From Pseudomonas sp. FP2335 (GTDB taxonomy: Bacteria; Pseudomonadota; Gammaproteobacteria; Pseudomonadales; Pseudomonadaceae), in the NCBI RefSeq assembly GCF_030687535.1, contig NZ_CP117437.1:5515501-5579500 (forward strand): DNA of 64,000 bases, read 5' to 3'. The position numbers and the translations under genes are program-made. The notes beneath the pieces were generated by a model. The model was not told the DNA's origin. It did no database searches and saw nothing but the letters and a program-made list of their open reading frames with translations. Positions within the stretch are counted from its first letter, which is position 1. Each line of letters opens with the position of its first letter. Positions 1 to 7,533 of the stretch are shown here, piece after piece.

Positions 1-1031
1 TCCTCGGTGATCCCGCCGTTGTGCTCCATCTCCACCTCGCCACCCAGCTTCATCACCTTGCACGTGCCGCAGATCCCCATGCCACAGGCTTTCGGGATCA
101 ACAGGCCGAGCTTGGCCGCTGCCGCGTGCACGGTTTCGCCCGGCGCCACGCGGATGCTTTTGCCCGAAGCAATGAACTCCACTTGATGCAGATCCGCCAG
201 GTCGATCTCCGGCGCATCCGCCGCTTGTTCAGCTTGCTCTACCGCATCGGCACGCGCTTCCGCCGGCGTGGCACCGAAGGATTCCTCGTGATAACGCGCC
301 ATATCGAACCCGGCGACTTCCAGCAGGCGTTTCACCGCGTTCATGTACGGCGTCGGGCCGCAGCAGAACACTTCGCGCTCAAGGAAGTCCGGCACCATCA
401 GCTCGAGCATCTTGTGATTGAGGTAGCCACGATAACCCGCCCATGGTTCGCCCAGGCCGTGCTTTTCGCAGATCAGGTGCAGGCTGAAGTTGTCGATCCG
501 CGAGGCCATGTGTTCCAGCTCGCGGTGGTAGATGATGTCTTTGGGCGAGCGGGCGCTGTGGATAAACGTCATGTCGACGTTGGCGTTGGTGTCGTAGAAC
601 CAGCGCGCCATGGACATTACCGGGGTGATCCCGACACCACCGCTGAGGTACAGCACTTTCGGGCTGGGGAAATCGATGGCGTTGAACAGGCCGACCGGCC
701 CGTGCACCGCCAGCTCCTGGCCTTCGTGCAAGGTATCGTGCAGCCAGTTGGACACCTTGCCGCCCGGCACGCGCTTGATCGTCACCGAGAAGCTGTACGG
801 CACCGACGGCGAGCTGGAAATGGTGTAGGAGCGCATGATCGGCTGGCCTTCGATTTCCAGCTCCAGGGTGACGAACTGCCCCGGCTTGAAAAAGAACAGG
901 ATCGGCTGGTCGGCCATGAAACAGAAGGTGCGCACGTCCCAGGTTTCCTGGATGACTTTGACGCAACGGACAATGTGTCGACCATTGGCCCAGGTCTGGG
1001 TGGTTACCGGATTCAGGAAGCTGTTGGACAT
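1..1031 (-). CDS. gbcB: Glycine betaine demethylase reductase subunit GbcB (3' end outside window)
   Basis: Reductase partner of the Rieske oxygenase GbcA; it passes electrons from NAD(P)H through flavin and a 2Fe-2S cluster so that glycine betaine loses a methyl group to give dimethylglycine. Reading leftwards from ATG at 1031, the protein has a ferredoxin-reductase flavin motif (RSYTISSSP), an NAD-binding stretch (LYLSGGVGITP), the terminal FCCGPTPYM signature and then a plant-type ferredoxin domain with CGMGICGTCKVM. The frame stays open to base 1, so about 343 residues are present and the final cysteine and stop lie beyond the edge. It is divergent from gbcA, with 284 bases between the starts. 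The family is about 366 residues, so only some 20 are missing. Identification is firm. Confidence 0.93.
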   Translation of the reverse strand, partial: MSNSFLNPVTTQTWANGRHIVRCVKVIQETWDVRTFCFMADQPILFFFKPGQFVTLELEIEGQPIMRSYTISSSPSVPYSFSVTIKRVPGGKVSNWLHDTLHEGQELAVHGPVGLFNAIDFPSPKVLYLSGGVGITPVMSMARWFYDTNANVDMTFIHSARSPKDIIYHRELEHMASRIDNFSLHLICEKHGLGEPWAGYRGYLNHKMLELMVPDFLEREVFCCGPTPYMNAVKRLLEVAGFDMARYHEESFGATPAEARADAVEQAEQAADAPEIDLADLHQVEFIASGKSIRVAPGETVHAAAAKLGLLIPKACGMGICGTCKVMKLGGEVEMEHNGGITE

Positions 1032-1315
1032 GCTGATTCTCCACTGCCGATGTTCGGCTTTATGGTGGCGATTCTGCGTAACGTCGCAACCGCCCATTTA
1101 CCTATCTGCGACATTCACATACTTATCGCGACCAGCCCCCAACTACCTAGGCTTGCGCGTCGGGAACAGATTGGGCCATGTCGCCCATGGATAAGGTTCA
1201 ACCCATCGGCGGCCCCACACTCGCTCCCAACAACGACGCTTTCTTTACGCCTTGCACTGCACCAACCGTAGCCACTATTCGCCGGCCACACAGAATGGCC
1301 ATGAGGACACACACG
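1032..1315. promoter_or_regulatory. gbcB-gbcA divergent control region
   Basis: The 284 bases between the two divergent starts carry no gene. Two GCGAC half-site-like motifs in the same orientation, at 1108-1112 and 1128-1132, are 20 bases apart; similarly spaced GTCG-type repeats occur upstream of cbcX and caiX. AraC-family activators such as GbdR usually bind direct repeats about two helical turns apart, so this is a reasonable candidate operator. No convincing -35/-10 pair was assigned. Confidence 0.4.
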
Positions 1316-2611
1316 ATGGACGTCACCGCAACCTTAAGCTTGGGCGATCCGCTGGAACCCGCACGCAAGGCCACCGCGCAAATGCTGCAAGAGCGCGAGC
1401 GCACTTTCTCGCTGCCACAGCCGTTCTACTCTGATGAGCGACTGTTTGATATCGACATGCAGGAAATCTTCCAGAAAGAGTGGTTGATCGCCGGCATGAC
1501 CTGCGAGATCCCCGCCAAGGGCAACTACCTGACCCTGCAAGTGGGCAAGAACCCGATCATCGTGATCCGCGGCGCCGAAGGCGTGGTGCATGCGTTCCAC
1601 AACGTGTGCCGTCACCGTGGCTCGCGCTTGTGCACCAGCGACAAGGGCAAGGTCGCCAAGCTGGTCTGCCACTACCACCAGTGGACCTACGAGCTGGACG
1701 GCCGCCTGCTGTTCGCCGGCACCGAGATGGGTGCTGACTTCGACATGAAGCAGTATGGCTTGAAGCCGGTGAACGTGAAGACCGCTGGCGGCTACATCTT
1801 CATCAGCCTGGCCGAGAACCCGCCAGCCATCGATGACTTCCTGTCGACGCTGAACCATTACATGGAACCGTACGACATGGAAAACACCAAGGTGGCGGTG
1901 CAAACCACCTTGATGGAGAAGGCCAACTGGAAGCTGGTGCTGGAAAACAACCGCGAGTGCTACCACTGCAACGCGTCGCACCCGGAACTGTTGAAGACCC
2001 TGCTGGAATGGGACGACGTCACCGACCCTCGCGCCGACCAGGCCTTCAAGGATCACGTCGCCGCATCGGCCGCCGCCTGGGACGCCGAGAAGATTCCGTA
2101 CGCCCACGCCAGCTTCGGCCTGCGTAACCGCATCGTGCGCATGCCGCTGCTCAAGGGCACCGTGTCGATGACCCTGGACGGCAAGCAGGGCTGCGCCAAG
2201 CTGATGGGCCGCATCAAGAACCCGGACCTGGGCTCGATGCGCATCCTGCACCTGCCGCACTCGTGGAACCACTGCATGGGCGACCACATCATCGTGTTCA
2301 CCGTGTGGCCGATCAGCGCCCAGGAAACCATGGTCACCACCAAGTGGCTGGTGCACAAAGACGCCGTCGAAGGCGTGGACTACGACGTGGAGCGCATGCG
2401 CCAGGTGTGGGACGCCACCAACGACCAGGACCGTCGCCTGGCCGAAGAGAACCAGCGCGGTATCAACTCCACCGCCTACCAACCGGGCCCGTACTCCAAG
2501 ACCTATGAGTTCGGCGTGGTGAACTTCGTGGATTGGTACAGCGAGCGCATGCTCAACAACCTGGGGGCGGCGCCGGCGCCTTACCTCAAGGGCGTGGCCG
2601 CACACGAATAA
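1316..2611 (+). CDS. gbcA: Glycine betaine demethylase oxygenase subunit GbcA (Rieske dioxygenase family)
   Basis: Oxygenase component that demethylates glycine betaine to dimethylglycine, the entry step of betaine catabolism. The protein (431 residues from this ATG) has the Rieske pair CRHRGSRLC and CHYHQW near residues 95-120 and the mononuclear-iron motif ECYHCNASHPE near residue 210. Several in-frame starts lie upstream, but ATG 1316 follows GAGG by about 9 bases and gives the family's usual N terminus MDVTATLSLGDP. It is divergent from gbcB and probably activated by GbdR from the shared promoter region. In P. aeruginosa the next genes in this region continue one-carbon metabolism; here a repeat array and a secretion cluster follow instead. 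Confidence 0.95.
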   Translation: MDVTATLSLGDPLEPARKATAQMLQERERTFSLPQPFYSDERLFDIDMQEIFQKEWLIAGMTCEIPAKGNYLTLQVGKNPIIVIRGAEGVVHAFHNVCRHRGSRLCTSDKGKVAKLVCHYHQWTYELDGRLLFAGTEMGADFDMKQYGLKPVNVKTAGGYIFISLAENPPAIDDFLSTLNHYMEPYDMENTKVAVQTTLMEKANWKLVLENNRECYHCNASHPELLKTLLEWDDVTDPRADQAFKDHVAASAAAWDAEKIPYAHASFGLRNRIVRMPLLKGTVSMTLDGKQGCAKLMGRIKNPDLGSMRILHLPHSWNHCMGDHIIVFTVWPISAQETMVTTKWLVHKDAVEGVDYDVERMRQVWDATNDQDRRLAEENQRGINSTAYQPGPYSKTYEFGVVNFVDWYSERMLNNLGAAPAPYLKGVAAHE

Positions 2612-2630
2612 ACAAACATGCGGGCTTGAT

Positions 2631-2720
2631 ATGGGAGCGGGCTTGCTCGCGAAGGCGCAGTGTCAGTCACGGATGAAGTTGACTGATACACCGCTTTCGC
2701 GGGCAAGCCCGCTCCCACAG
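2631..2720. repeat. REP pair, inward-facing (GGGCTTGCTCGCGAA type)
   Basis: A left arm TGGGAGCGGGCTTGCTCGCG and a near-complementary right arm ending GCAAGCCCGCTCCCA enclose about 45 bases. It is the first of many such REP doublets in this window and lies just after gbcA, where it may stabilise the transcript end. Confidence 0.9.
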
Positions 2721-2855
2721 TTGATCGGCGCCGCTGGCAGATAGGCTGCCCCTCAACCATGGAATCTCCCACAGTTTGATCCGCACACTGTTCAAAATTT
2801 AGCCATACAGCCTACAGGCCTCGAGCAATAGGCCCTCCAGCCTTTGCCCAACAAC

Positions 2856-3379
2856 TTATCCACAAAGCCACCCACAGCAATTGTGGGCAACTGTGCCTCC
2901 CAGCCAAAAATAACCGAAGAAAATCCGTGACTTATTCAGTCAGACGGTTTTGAGCACGCACTGATCATTTTTTGATCATAACCCTACAGGCCACGTAATC
3001 CGTGGCATGCAGCAGTACGCAAACACCTTATCCACAGAAGCGCCAACAGACTTTGGGTGTAACTTTGAAAGCGCTGTGGAAAACCACCTCAAAGCTTCAT
3101 AAATCGAGGCTTTGAGGGAATTGGGCGCACAATTATCGGCAATTGATCAAAATATGATCACATGCGTGAAACGCCCTATCCACCTGGCCTGTAGCCGATA
3201 GCAAACATCTTATCCACAGAAGCGCCAACAGACTTTGGGGGCAACTCCAGAACCCGCGGGTGCCTTATCCACACGAAAACTGCCTTAAAAACCGTGACTT
3301 AGCCTGGTCAGTTTTCATACAAGGGCCTGGAGCCGTTGATTGGCGTGGGCTGTGGACAAGCACCAACACCTTATCCACA
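2856..3379 (+). repeat. Array of five perfect DnaA boxes in degenerate tandem repeats
   Basis: TTATCCACA, the strongest known DnaA box, occurs in the same orientation at 2856-2864, 3028-3036, 3210-3218, 3265-3273 and 3371-3379. Near matches on the other strand are TGTGGAAAA at about 3075 and TGTGGACAA at about 3351. The second and third boxes lie in diverged repeats with a period of 182 bases that share a 31-base identical core starting one base before each box. Each of these two units also has TGATCA, five A/T bases, TGATCA (2962-2978 and 3144-3160) exactly 50 bases before its box. The first and last boxes share a related tail (ccacagc-attgtggg-aac). The stretch 2721-3514 has no gene. Function is unknown; a DnaA-titration or regulatory locus is the leading idea. 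Confidence 0.8.
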
Positions 3380-3514
3380 GCTACGCTCACAGCGATTGTG
3401 GGTAACCCGCGCAACTGTACAAAAAACATACGGCATCTACACTGACTGTTGCATCCAACCTCACAAGCCTGGGTTAACGCGGACGTCCTTGGCGCAACAA
3501 CAGGAGAGACCACG

Positions 3515-4012
3515 GTGATCTGGCAGGGTCAAACCAGCCATCACTGCGCCAAAGGTTTTACGCTGATTGAGTTACTACTGACGCTGGCCCTGCTGGCCAC
3601 GCTCGCGACAGTGGCATATCCGCTGACAGCACTGATGGGAAAACGTGATCGTGAACTCGACTTGCAGCGCTCGTTGCGGGAGATCCGGCGCGCCATCGAT
3701 TCCTACAAGGAAGCCAGCGACGACGGACGCATTGAAAAGAGCGTCACCGACAGCGGCTACCCGCCCACCTTGCACGCATTGGTGGAAGGCGTGACGGACA
3801 AAACCAACCTGCAAGGCCAAAAACTCTATTTCCTGCGGCGCATTCCTCGCGATCCAGTCTGCGAGTGTGCGGAACTTGCGCCTGAAAAAACCTGGCAACT
3901 GCGCAGTTACAAGAGCAGCGCCGACAGCCCGCAAGAGGGGGAAGATGTCTTCGACGTTTCATCGCGCAACACTCGGGAGAGTTTGAATGGAACGCCCTAC
4001 AACACCTGGTAA
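3515..4012 (+). CDS. Type II secretion minor pseudopilin 1
   Basis: A pseudopilin-type subunit that would be processed by prepilin peptidase and enter the periplasmic pseudopilus. The cleavage site G|FTLIELLLTLALL near residue 14 is canonical, with Glu at +5, followed by a hydrophobic helix. The C-terminal part has IPRDPV and ends LNGTPYNTW, like the GspG-type fold. GTG 3515 is preferred because AGGAGAG lies about 6 bases upstream and gives a short leader; the open frame extends back to 3449. It is the first gene of the secretion cluster and overlaps the next gene by 26 bases. A CEC pair after the IPRDPV motif could form a disulphide. Confidence 0.85.
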   Translation: MIWQGQTSHHCAKGFTLIELLLTLALLATLATVAYPLTALMGKRDRELDLQRSLREIRRAIDSYKEASDDGRIEKSVTDSGYPPTLHALVEGVTDKTNLQGQKLYFLRRIPRDPVCECAELAPEKTWQLRSYKSSADSPQEGEDVFDVSSRNTRESLNGTPYNTW

Positions 4013-4367
4013 TCGGGGTTTTACCCTGATCGAGTTGCTGGTGGTCATGGCCATCATCGCGACCCTCATGACCCTCGTGACACCCCAGTATTTCCGCCAG
4101 CACGCCAAGGCCCAGGAAACCGTGCTGCGCCACAACCTGTCGTCGATCCGCCAGGCCCTGGACCAATACCGCGAAGACCACGGCGCCAACCCCGACAGCC
4201 TGCAAGCCTTGGTGGATAAGCGCTACTTGCGTGAGATCCCCCGGGACCCGGTGACCGGCAGCCGCGACACCTGGCAACTGCAACCCTCGGACGAACAAGG
4301 CCTGGGTGACGTGCGCAGCGGCGCGCCCGGCACTGCCAACGACGGGAGCGCCTATGCCGACTGGTGA
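3987..4367 (+). CDS. Type II secretion minor pseudopilin 2
   Basis: Second pseudopilin of 126 residues. It has a nine-residue leader, the canonical processing site G|FTLIELLVVMAII with Glu+5 and a single hydrophobic helix. The body carries IPRDPVTGSRDTW and ends SAYADW, echoing the neighbour upstream, so the two are probably old duplicates. It overlaps the preceding gene by 26 bases and the next by 14, which points to translational coupling. Which minor position (H, I, J or K) it fills cannot be told from sequence alone. Confidence 0.88.
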   Translation: MERPTTPGNRGFTLIELLVVMAIIATLMTLVTPQYFRQHAKAQETVLRHNLSSIRQALDQYREDHGANPDSLQALVDKRYLREIPRDPVTGSRDTWQLQPSDEQGLGDVRSGAPGTANDGSAYADW

Positions 4368-4860
4368 GCAGCGCCAACATGGCTCGGTGTTCATGGGCAT
4401 GCTGGTGACGGTGGCGGTGGTCGCCGTGATGTTGATGCAAGTGGGCACGCTGTGGTCCAGCGTGTTGCAGCGCGAGCGTGAGCTGGAATTGCTCGCGCGG
4501 GGCAACGAGATTCGTCGGGCGATCGGCCTGTATTACCGCGAGGGCAACACCTTTCCCCAGTCCCTCGAAGACTTGGTCCAGGACCGCCGCCAACCCACCG
4601 TCAAACGCTACCTGCGCAAGCTCTACAACGACCCCCTGAGCGGCACCACAGACTGGGGCGTAGTCGCTGGCCCGGGTGACACCATCATGGGCGTATTCAG
4701 CAAAGCCCACGGCACACCGTTCAAGCAAGGCAACTTTGCAGTGATCAATCAGAGTTTTACAGGGCAAGGCAGTTATCAAGGGTGGGTGTTTCTGTATGGC
4801 TCTGTACAGAGTAGCCCTCCAACCCGCACCGCTCCCATGGGAGATCAGCTGAATCGATGA
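4354..4860 (+). CDS. Atypical pseudopilin-like protein lacking Glu+5
   Basis: A 168-residue protein with a short polar leader, QRQHGSVFMGML and a long hydrophobic helix. If processing occurs after Gly10, position +5 is Gly rather than the usual Glu; GspK-type tip subunits also lack Glu+5. The body repeats the theme of its neighbours (RGNEIRRAIGLYYREG, LYNDPLSG, and a Gly/Phe-rich C-terminal part). ATG 4354 follows GGGAG by about 6 bases; an open frame continues upstream to 4306. It overlaps the preceding pseudopilin by 14 bases. A tip-like role is an inference. Confidence 0.75.
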   Translation: MPTGEQRQHGSVFMGMLVTVAVVAVMLMQVGTLWSSVLQRERELELLARGNEIRRAIGLYYREGNTFPQSLEDLVQDRRQPTVKRYLRKLYNDPLSGTTDWGVVAGPGDTIMGVFSKAHGTPFKQGNFAVINQSFTGQGSYQGWVFLYGSVQSSPPTRTAPMGDQLNR

Positions 4861-4934
4861 CGTGAATGCATTTACACAACTGGTCGTTCCAGCAGTTCGG
4901 AACTTGTTTATCTGAATTGAAGGTGGAATAGAGC

Positions 4935-6383
4935 ATGAACAACTTATTTCGATATATGAGTGTGCTTCAAAAGTACGTGCTGGCAGCCTGTATGTTGATG
5001 CCCATACAGACCGTTTTTGCCCATGGCGATGTGGACGGTTCACGCGCTGACAAGTGCAGCAAGGGACAGAACATTAACTGTGGCGGCGCACAATGGGAGC
5101 GACAAAGCACAGGCGAAACATACAAGGGCTTTCCCAATGGCAAAGGCGGCGCACCAGGGCAAGGCCCGGTTGATGGCGAAATTGCCAGCGGCAGCAATCA
5201 GCGCTTCGCGGCCCTGGACGCCCAGACAGCCACTCGATGGAATAAAACGGATATTTCAGATTCGAATATCTCGTTCACATGGACCTTTACCGCGCCACAC
5301 CGGGCCACCATGTATGAGTACTTCGTTACAAAAAACGGCTGGAATCAGAACCAACCCCTCACCCGTGCGTCATTCGACCCCGCACCGTTCTGTAGCATCA
5401 ACGCGGGCAACGTGGTGCCCGCCACGGGGCTCACTCACAACTGTGTGATTCCCCCTGGCAAGAGTGGCTACCACGTTATTCTCGCGAAGTGGACCGTTGA
5501 TGACACCCCAATGGCATTTCACAAACCCATTGACGTGAACATCGAGATCGGGCCGGGCGTACCGGGCATGAAAAAGATCGGCAGTATTTTGCCCGTAGAC
5601 ACCTTACTGCCCGGAGATTCGGTCAAGGCACGTGCGTTCAGTAGTTCTGGGGAAAGCCAGACTTATTCCGTTTCGACCACGATCGGAACGCCAGAAGAAG
5701 GGATGCCGGAGCAATGGCCTCGTGTTCTCGCGAAAAAATTCAATGACACGCAAACATTGGTCAAAGCAGGCAAGCCTCAAGCCGATGGAACGATTGTTCC
5801 CGAAAGTGGTGAAAATGATATTTACGCCGCCCCGGCAAGTTTGATAACGCATTACGAAATAGAGAAAGACATCAAGGAAAATCCTAATGCGCGCATGACC
5901 ATATCCGCCCTCCCTGCTGACAACCAACTGACGGATGGGAAATATGATCTGAAGTTCACCGTCATTGCCGACCCGACAATGAACGTGGAAACCACGTTAT
6001 TTGATGCTGCCAACAAAGCAGTAGGGACCGCCAAAGGCGTTGTAGGCAACACGGGAGCCTGGCTGGACATGGCTATCCGTTCTCAGCCTGGGCTGCATAC
6101 GCTCATTGCGACAGGAACAACCGAAGATGGCCGCACGTCACGCCAGTCCTCAGCCCCTCTCACACTGACCGGCACGGGTGAAGCGCAAAAATATGACTTC
6201 GTATTCCCTGATCAATTGAAGTCATACAAAGCGGGAACCCTCGTACTTCAACCCAAAAATGGCAAGGTTTACGAATGCAAGCCGGGAAGCGTCGCCGGGT
6301 GGTGCGCGATATGGACGCCGAGTGCGACCCAGTACGAGCCAGGATCCGGATCTAATTGGGACGATGCCTGGATCGCCAGATAA
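4935..6383 (+). CDS. AA10 lytic polysaccharide monooxygenase, GbpA-like chitin-binding protein
   Basis: Predicted secreted copper monooxygenase that cleaves chitin or a similar polysaccharide oxidatively. A signal peptide of 29 residues ends VFA, leaving His30 as the mature N terminus, the first copper-brace ligand. The AA10 domain (about 30-215) includes FTAPHRATMYEYF, probably with the second His, and LAKWTVDD. Two middle domains follow, and the last 50 residues (TLVLQPKNGKVYECKP, GWCAIWTP, WDDAWIAR) look like a small carbohydrate-binding module. It sits between the minor pseudopilin genes and gspG, in visibly more AT-rich DNA, with its own ribosome-binding site (AGGTGGA) and a strong terminator. 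Its place suggests it is a cargo of the surrounding secretion system. Confidence 0.88.
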   Translation: MNNLFRYMSVLQKYVLAACMLMPIQTVFAHGDVDGSRADKCSKGQNINCGGAQWERQSTGETYKGFPNGKGGAPGQGPVDGEIASGSNQRFAALDAQTATRWNKTDISDSNISFTWTFTAPHRATMYEYFVTKNGWNQNQPLTRASFDPAPFCSINAGNVVPATGLTHNCVIPPGKSGYHVILAKWTVDDTPMAFHKPIDVNIEIGPGVPGMKKIGSILPVDTLLPGDSVKARAFSSSGESQTYSVSTTIGTPEEGMPEQWPRVLAKKFNDTQTLVKAGKPQADGTIVPESGENDIYAAPASLITHYEIEKDIKENPNARMTISALPADNQLTDGKYDLKFTVIADPTMNVETTLFDAANKAVGTAKGVVGNTGAWLDMAIRSQPGLHTLIATGTTEDGRTSRQSSAPLTLTGTGEAQKYDFVFPDQLKSYKAGTLVLQPKNGKVYECKPGSVAGWCAIWTPSATQYEPGSGSNWDDAWIAR

Positions 6384-6425
6384 GCACACCGACAACGCCA
6401 TACAGAACCTAGCGTAAACATTGAG

Positions 6426-6452
6426 GCGCCGCGAGAACCTCGCGGCGCTTTT
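6426..6452 (+). terminator. Rho-independent terminator after the LPMO gene
   Basis: A perfect 10-base-pair GC-rich stem, GCGCCGCGAG with CTCGCGGCGC, a three-base loop and a following TTTT. It separates the LPMO transcript from gspG, so gspG onwards needs its own promoter. Confidence 0.9.
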
Positions 6453-6465
6453 CCAAAAAGGCTTG

Positions 6466-6504
6466 TTATTCACAATAACGATATAGAAAAGTGCCAATCG
6501 TTAT
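6466..6504. promoter_or_regulatory. Inverted repeat and DnaA-box-like motif upstream of gspG
   Basis: ATAACGAT at 6475-6482 and ATCGTTAT at 6497-6504 form a perfect 8-base inverted repeat with a 14-base spacer, immediately after TTATTCACA (6466-6474), which fits the relaxed DnaA box TTATNCACA. The location between a terminator and gspG makes it a candidate operator or promoter for the second half of the secretion cluster. Confidence 0.45.
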
Positions 6505-6635
6505 AGGGTGCCCTTCGGCGCCGTACATCGACCGACGCTACAGTTGAAATAAGTACTGGTTCTAACGCAGTCCTACCGGCGGTGCCCGCTCCCCCTGCGG
6601 GCCGGAAGAGTTACACACAACCGTCGGGTATCGCC

Positions 6636-7067
6636 ATGCGCACACGCACGCTTATCCACAACCCCCAACACGGCTTCACCCTGCTGGAGCTGCTCGTCGT
6701 CCTGCTGATCATCGCGCTCCTCGCCGGCTACGTTGGTCCCAAAATGTTCGACCGGCTCGAGCTGGCCAAAGTCCAAACCGCCCAGGGCCAGATGAAGTCC
6801 ATCGCGGATGCCTTGAACCAGTACCGCCTGGACAACGGCAACTACCCCGACGAAACCCTGGGCCTCAACGCCCTCACTACCCGCCCCGCCAACGCAGCGA
6901 ACTGGCAGGGGCCGTATCTGAAAACGCTGCCGCCAGACCCCTGGGGCAACCCGTACATTTTCAAGAACCCCGGCACCCCGCCCAACGATGCCGAGATCAT
7001 CTCGCTGGGCCGCGATGGCAAGGCCGGCGGTGTAAACACCTACGCCGACATCGTCTACGGACTCTGA
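6636..7067 (+). CDS. gspG: Major pseudopilin GspG
   Basis: Major subunit of the type II pseudopilus. The protein from ATG 6636 has 143 residues, the usual GspG size, with a short leader, processing site HG|FTLLELLVVLLIIALLAG and the typical GspG core: QMKSIADALNQYRLDNGNYP, LPPDPWGNPY and SLGRDGKAGG. An upstream GTG at 6582 is in frame but would make an overlong leader. The gene begins with a perfect DnaA-box sequence (6652-6660) inside codons 6-9. The next gene starts one base after its stop. Confidence 0.93.
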   Translation: MRTRTLIHNPQHGFTLLELLVVLLIIALLAGYVGPKMFDRLELAKVQTAQGQMKSIADALNQYRLDNGNYPDETLGLNALTTRPANAANWQGPYLKTLPPDPWGNPYIFKNPGTPPNDAEIISLGRDGKAGGVNTYADIVYGL

Positions 7068-7068
7068 C

Positions 7069-7533
7069 ATGCACACGCTGCGGATCGCCCTGACCTTGCT
7101 GTGCCTCGTGGGCACCGCCCAGGCCGACTGTTGGCAGTTGGCGGCCAGCCGTTATCACGTCGATCCGCTGTTGCTGTACGCCATCGCCAAGGTCGAATCC
7201 AACCTCAACCCCAACGCACGCAATCTCAACGGCGACGGCAGCCAGGACCTGGGCCTGATGCAGATCAACAGCCGCCACTTGCCCACCCTCGCCCGCTGGG
7301 GCATTACCGAACAACAATTGATCAGCCAGCCCTGCACCAGCGTGATGGTCGGCGCATGGGTCCTCGCCGGGTTTATTCAACAGACCGGCTATGGCTGGCA
7401 GGCGGTCGGGGCCTACAACGCGGGGGGCCGGCCGGATCGTGAGGCGCGCCGTTCCAGCTATGCGCTGGCGGTATGGCGCTACTACGGCGCGTTGCTGCAA
7501 CAGCGCGAGCAACTGGCGAGGCCGGCACCATGA
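7069..7533 (+). CDS. Lytic transglycosylase, SLT/VirB1 family
   Basis: Predicted periplasmic peptidoglycan lyase of 154 residues. A signal peptide (about 1-19, ending AQA) precedes an SLT-type domain: catalytic Glu in AIAKVESNLNPNA, the GLMQIN signature, and AYNAG near the end. Small enzymes of this kind accompany type III, type IV and conjugation machines and open the cell wall for assembly. It sits between gspG and gspF, with an ATGA overlap with gspF, so it belongs to the same transcript. Such a gene is not a standard part of gsp clusters. Confidence 0.88.
   Translation: MHTLRIALTLLCLVGTAQADCWQLAASRYHVDPLLLYAIAKVESNLNPNARNLNGDGSQDLGLMQINSRHLPTLARWGITEQQLISQPCTSVMVGAWVLAGFIQQTGYGWQAVGAYNAGGRPDREARRSSYALAVWRYYGALLQQREQLARPAP

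Noticed and set aside
3330..3345. An IHF site in the DnaA-box array
   Set aside because: TTGATT occurs, but the required upstream half of the consensus is not matched.
2856..3379. The DnaA-box array as the chromosomal origin
   Set aside because: No dnaA, dnaN, rpmH or gidA/gidB genes are present in the window; oriC in Pseudomonas lies beside them. A secondary DnaA-binding locus fits better.
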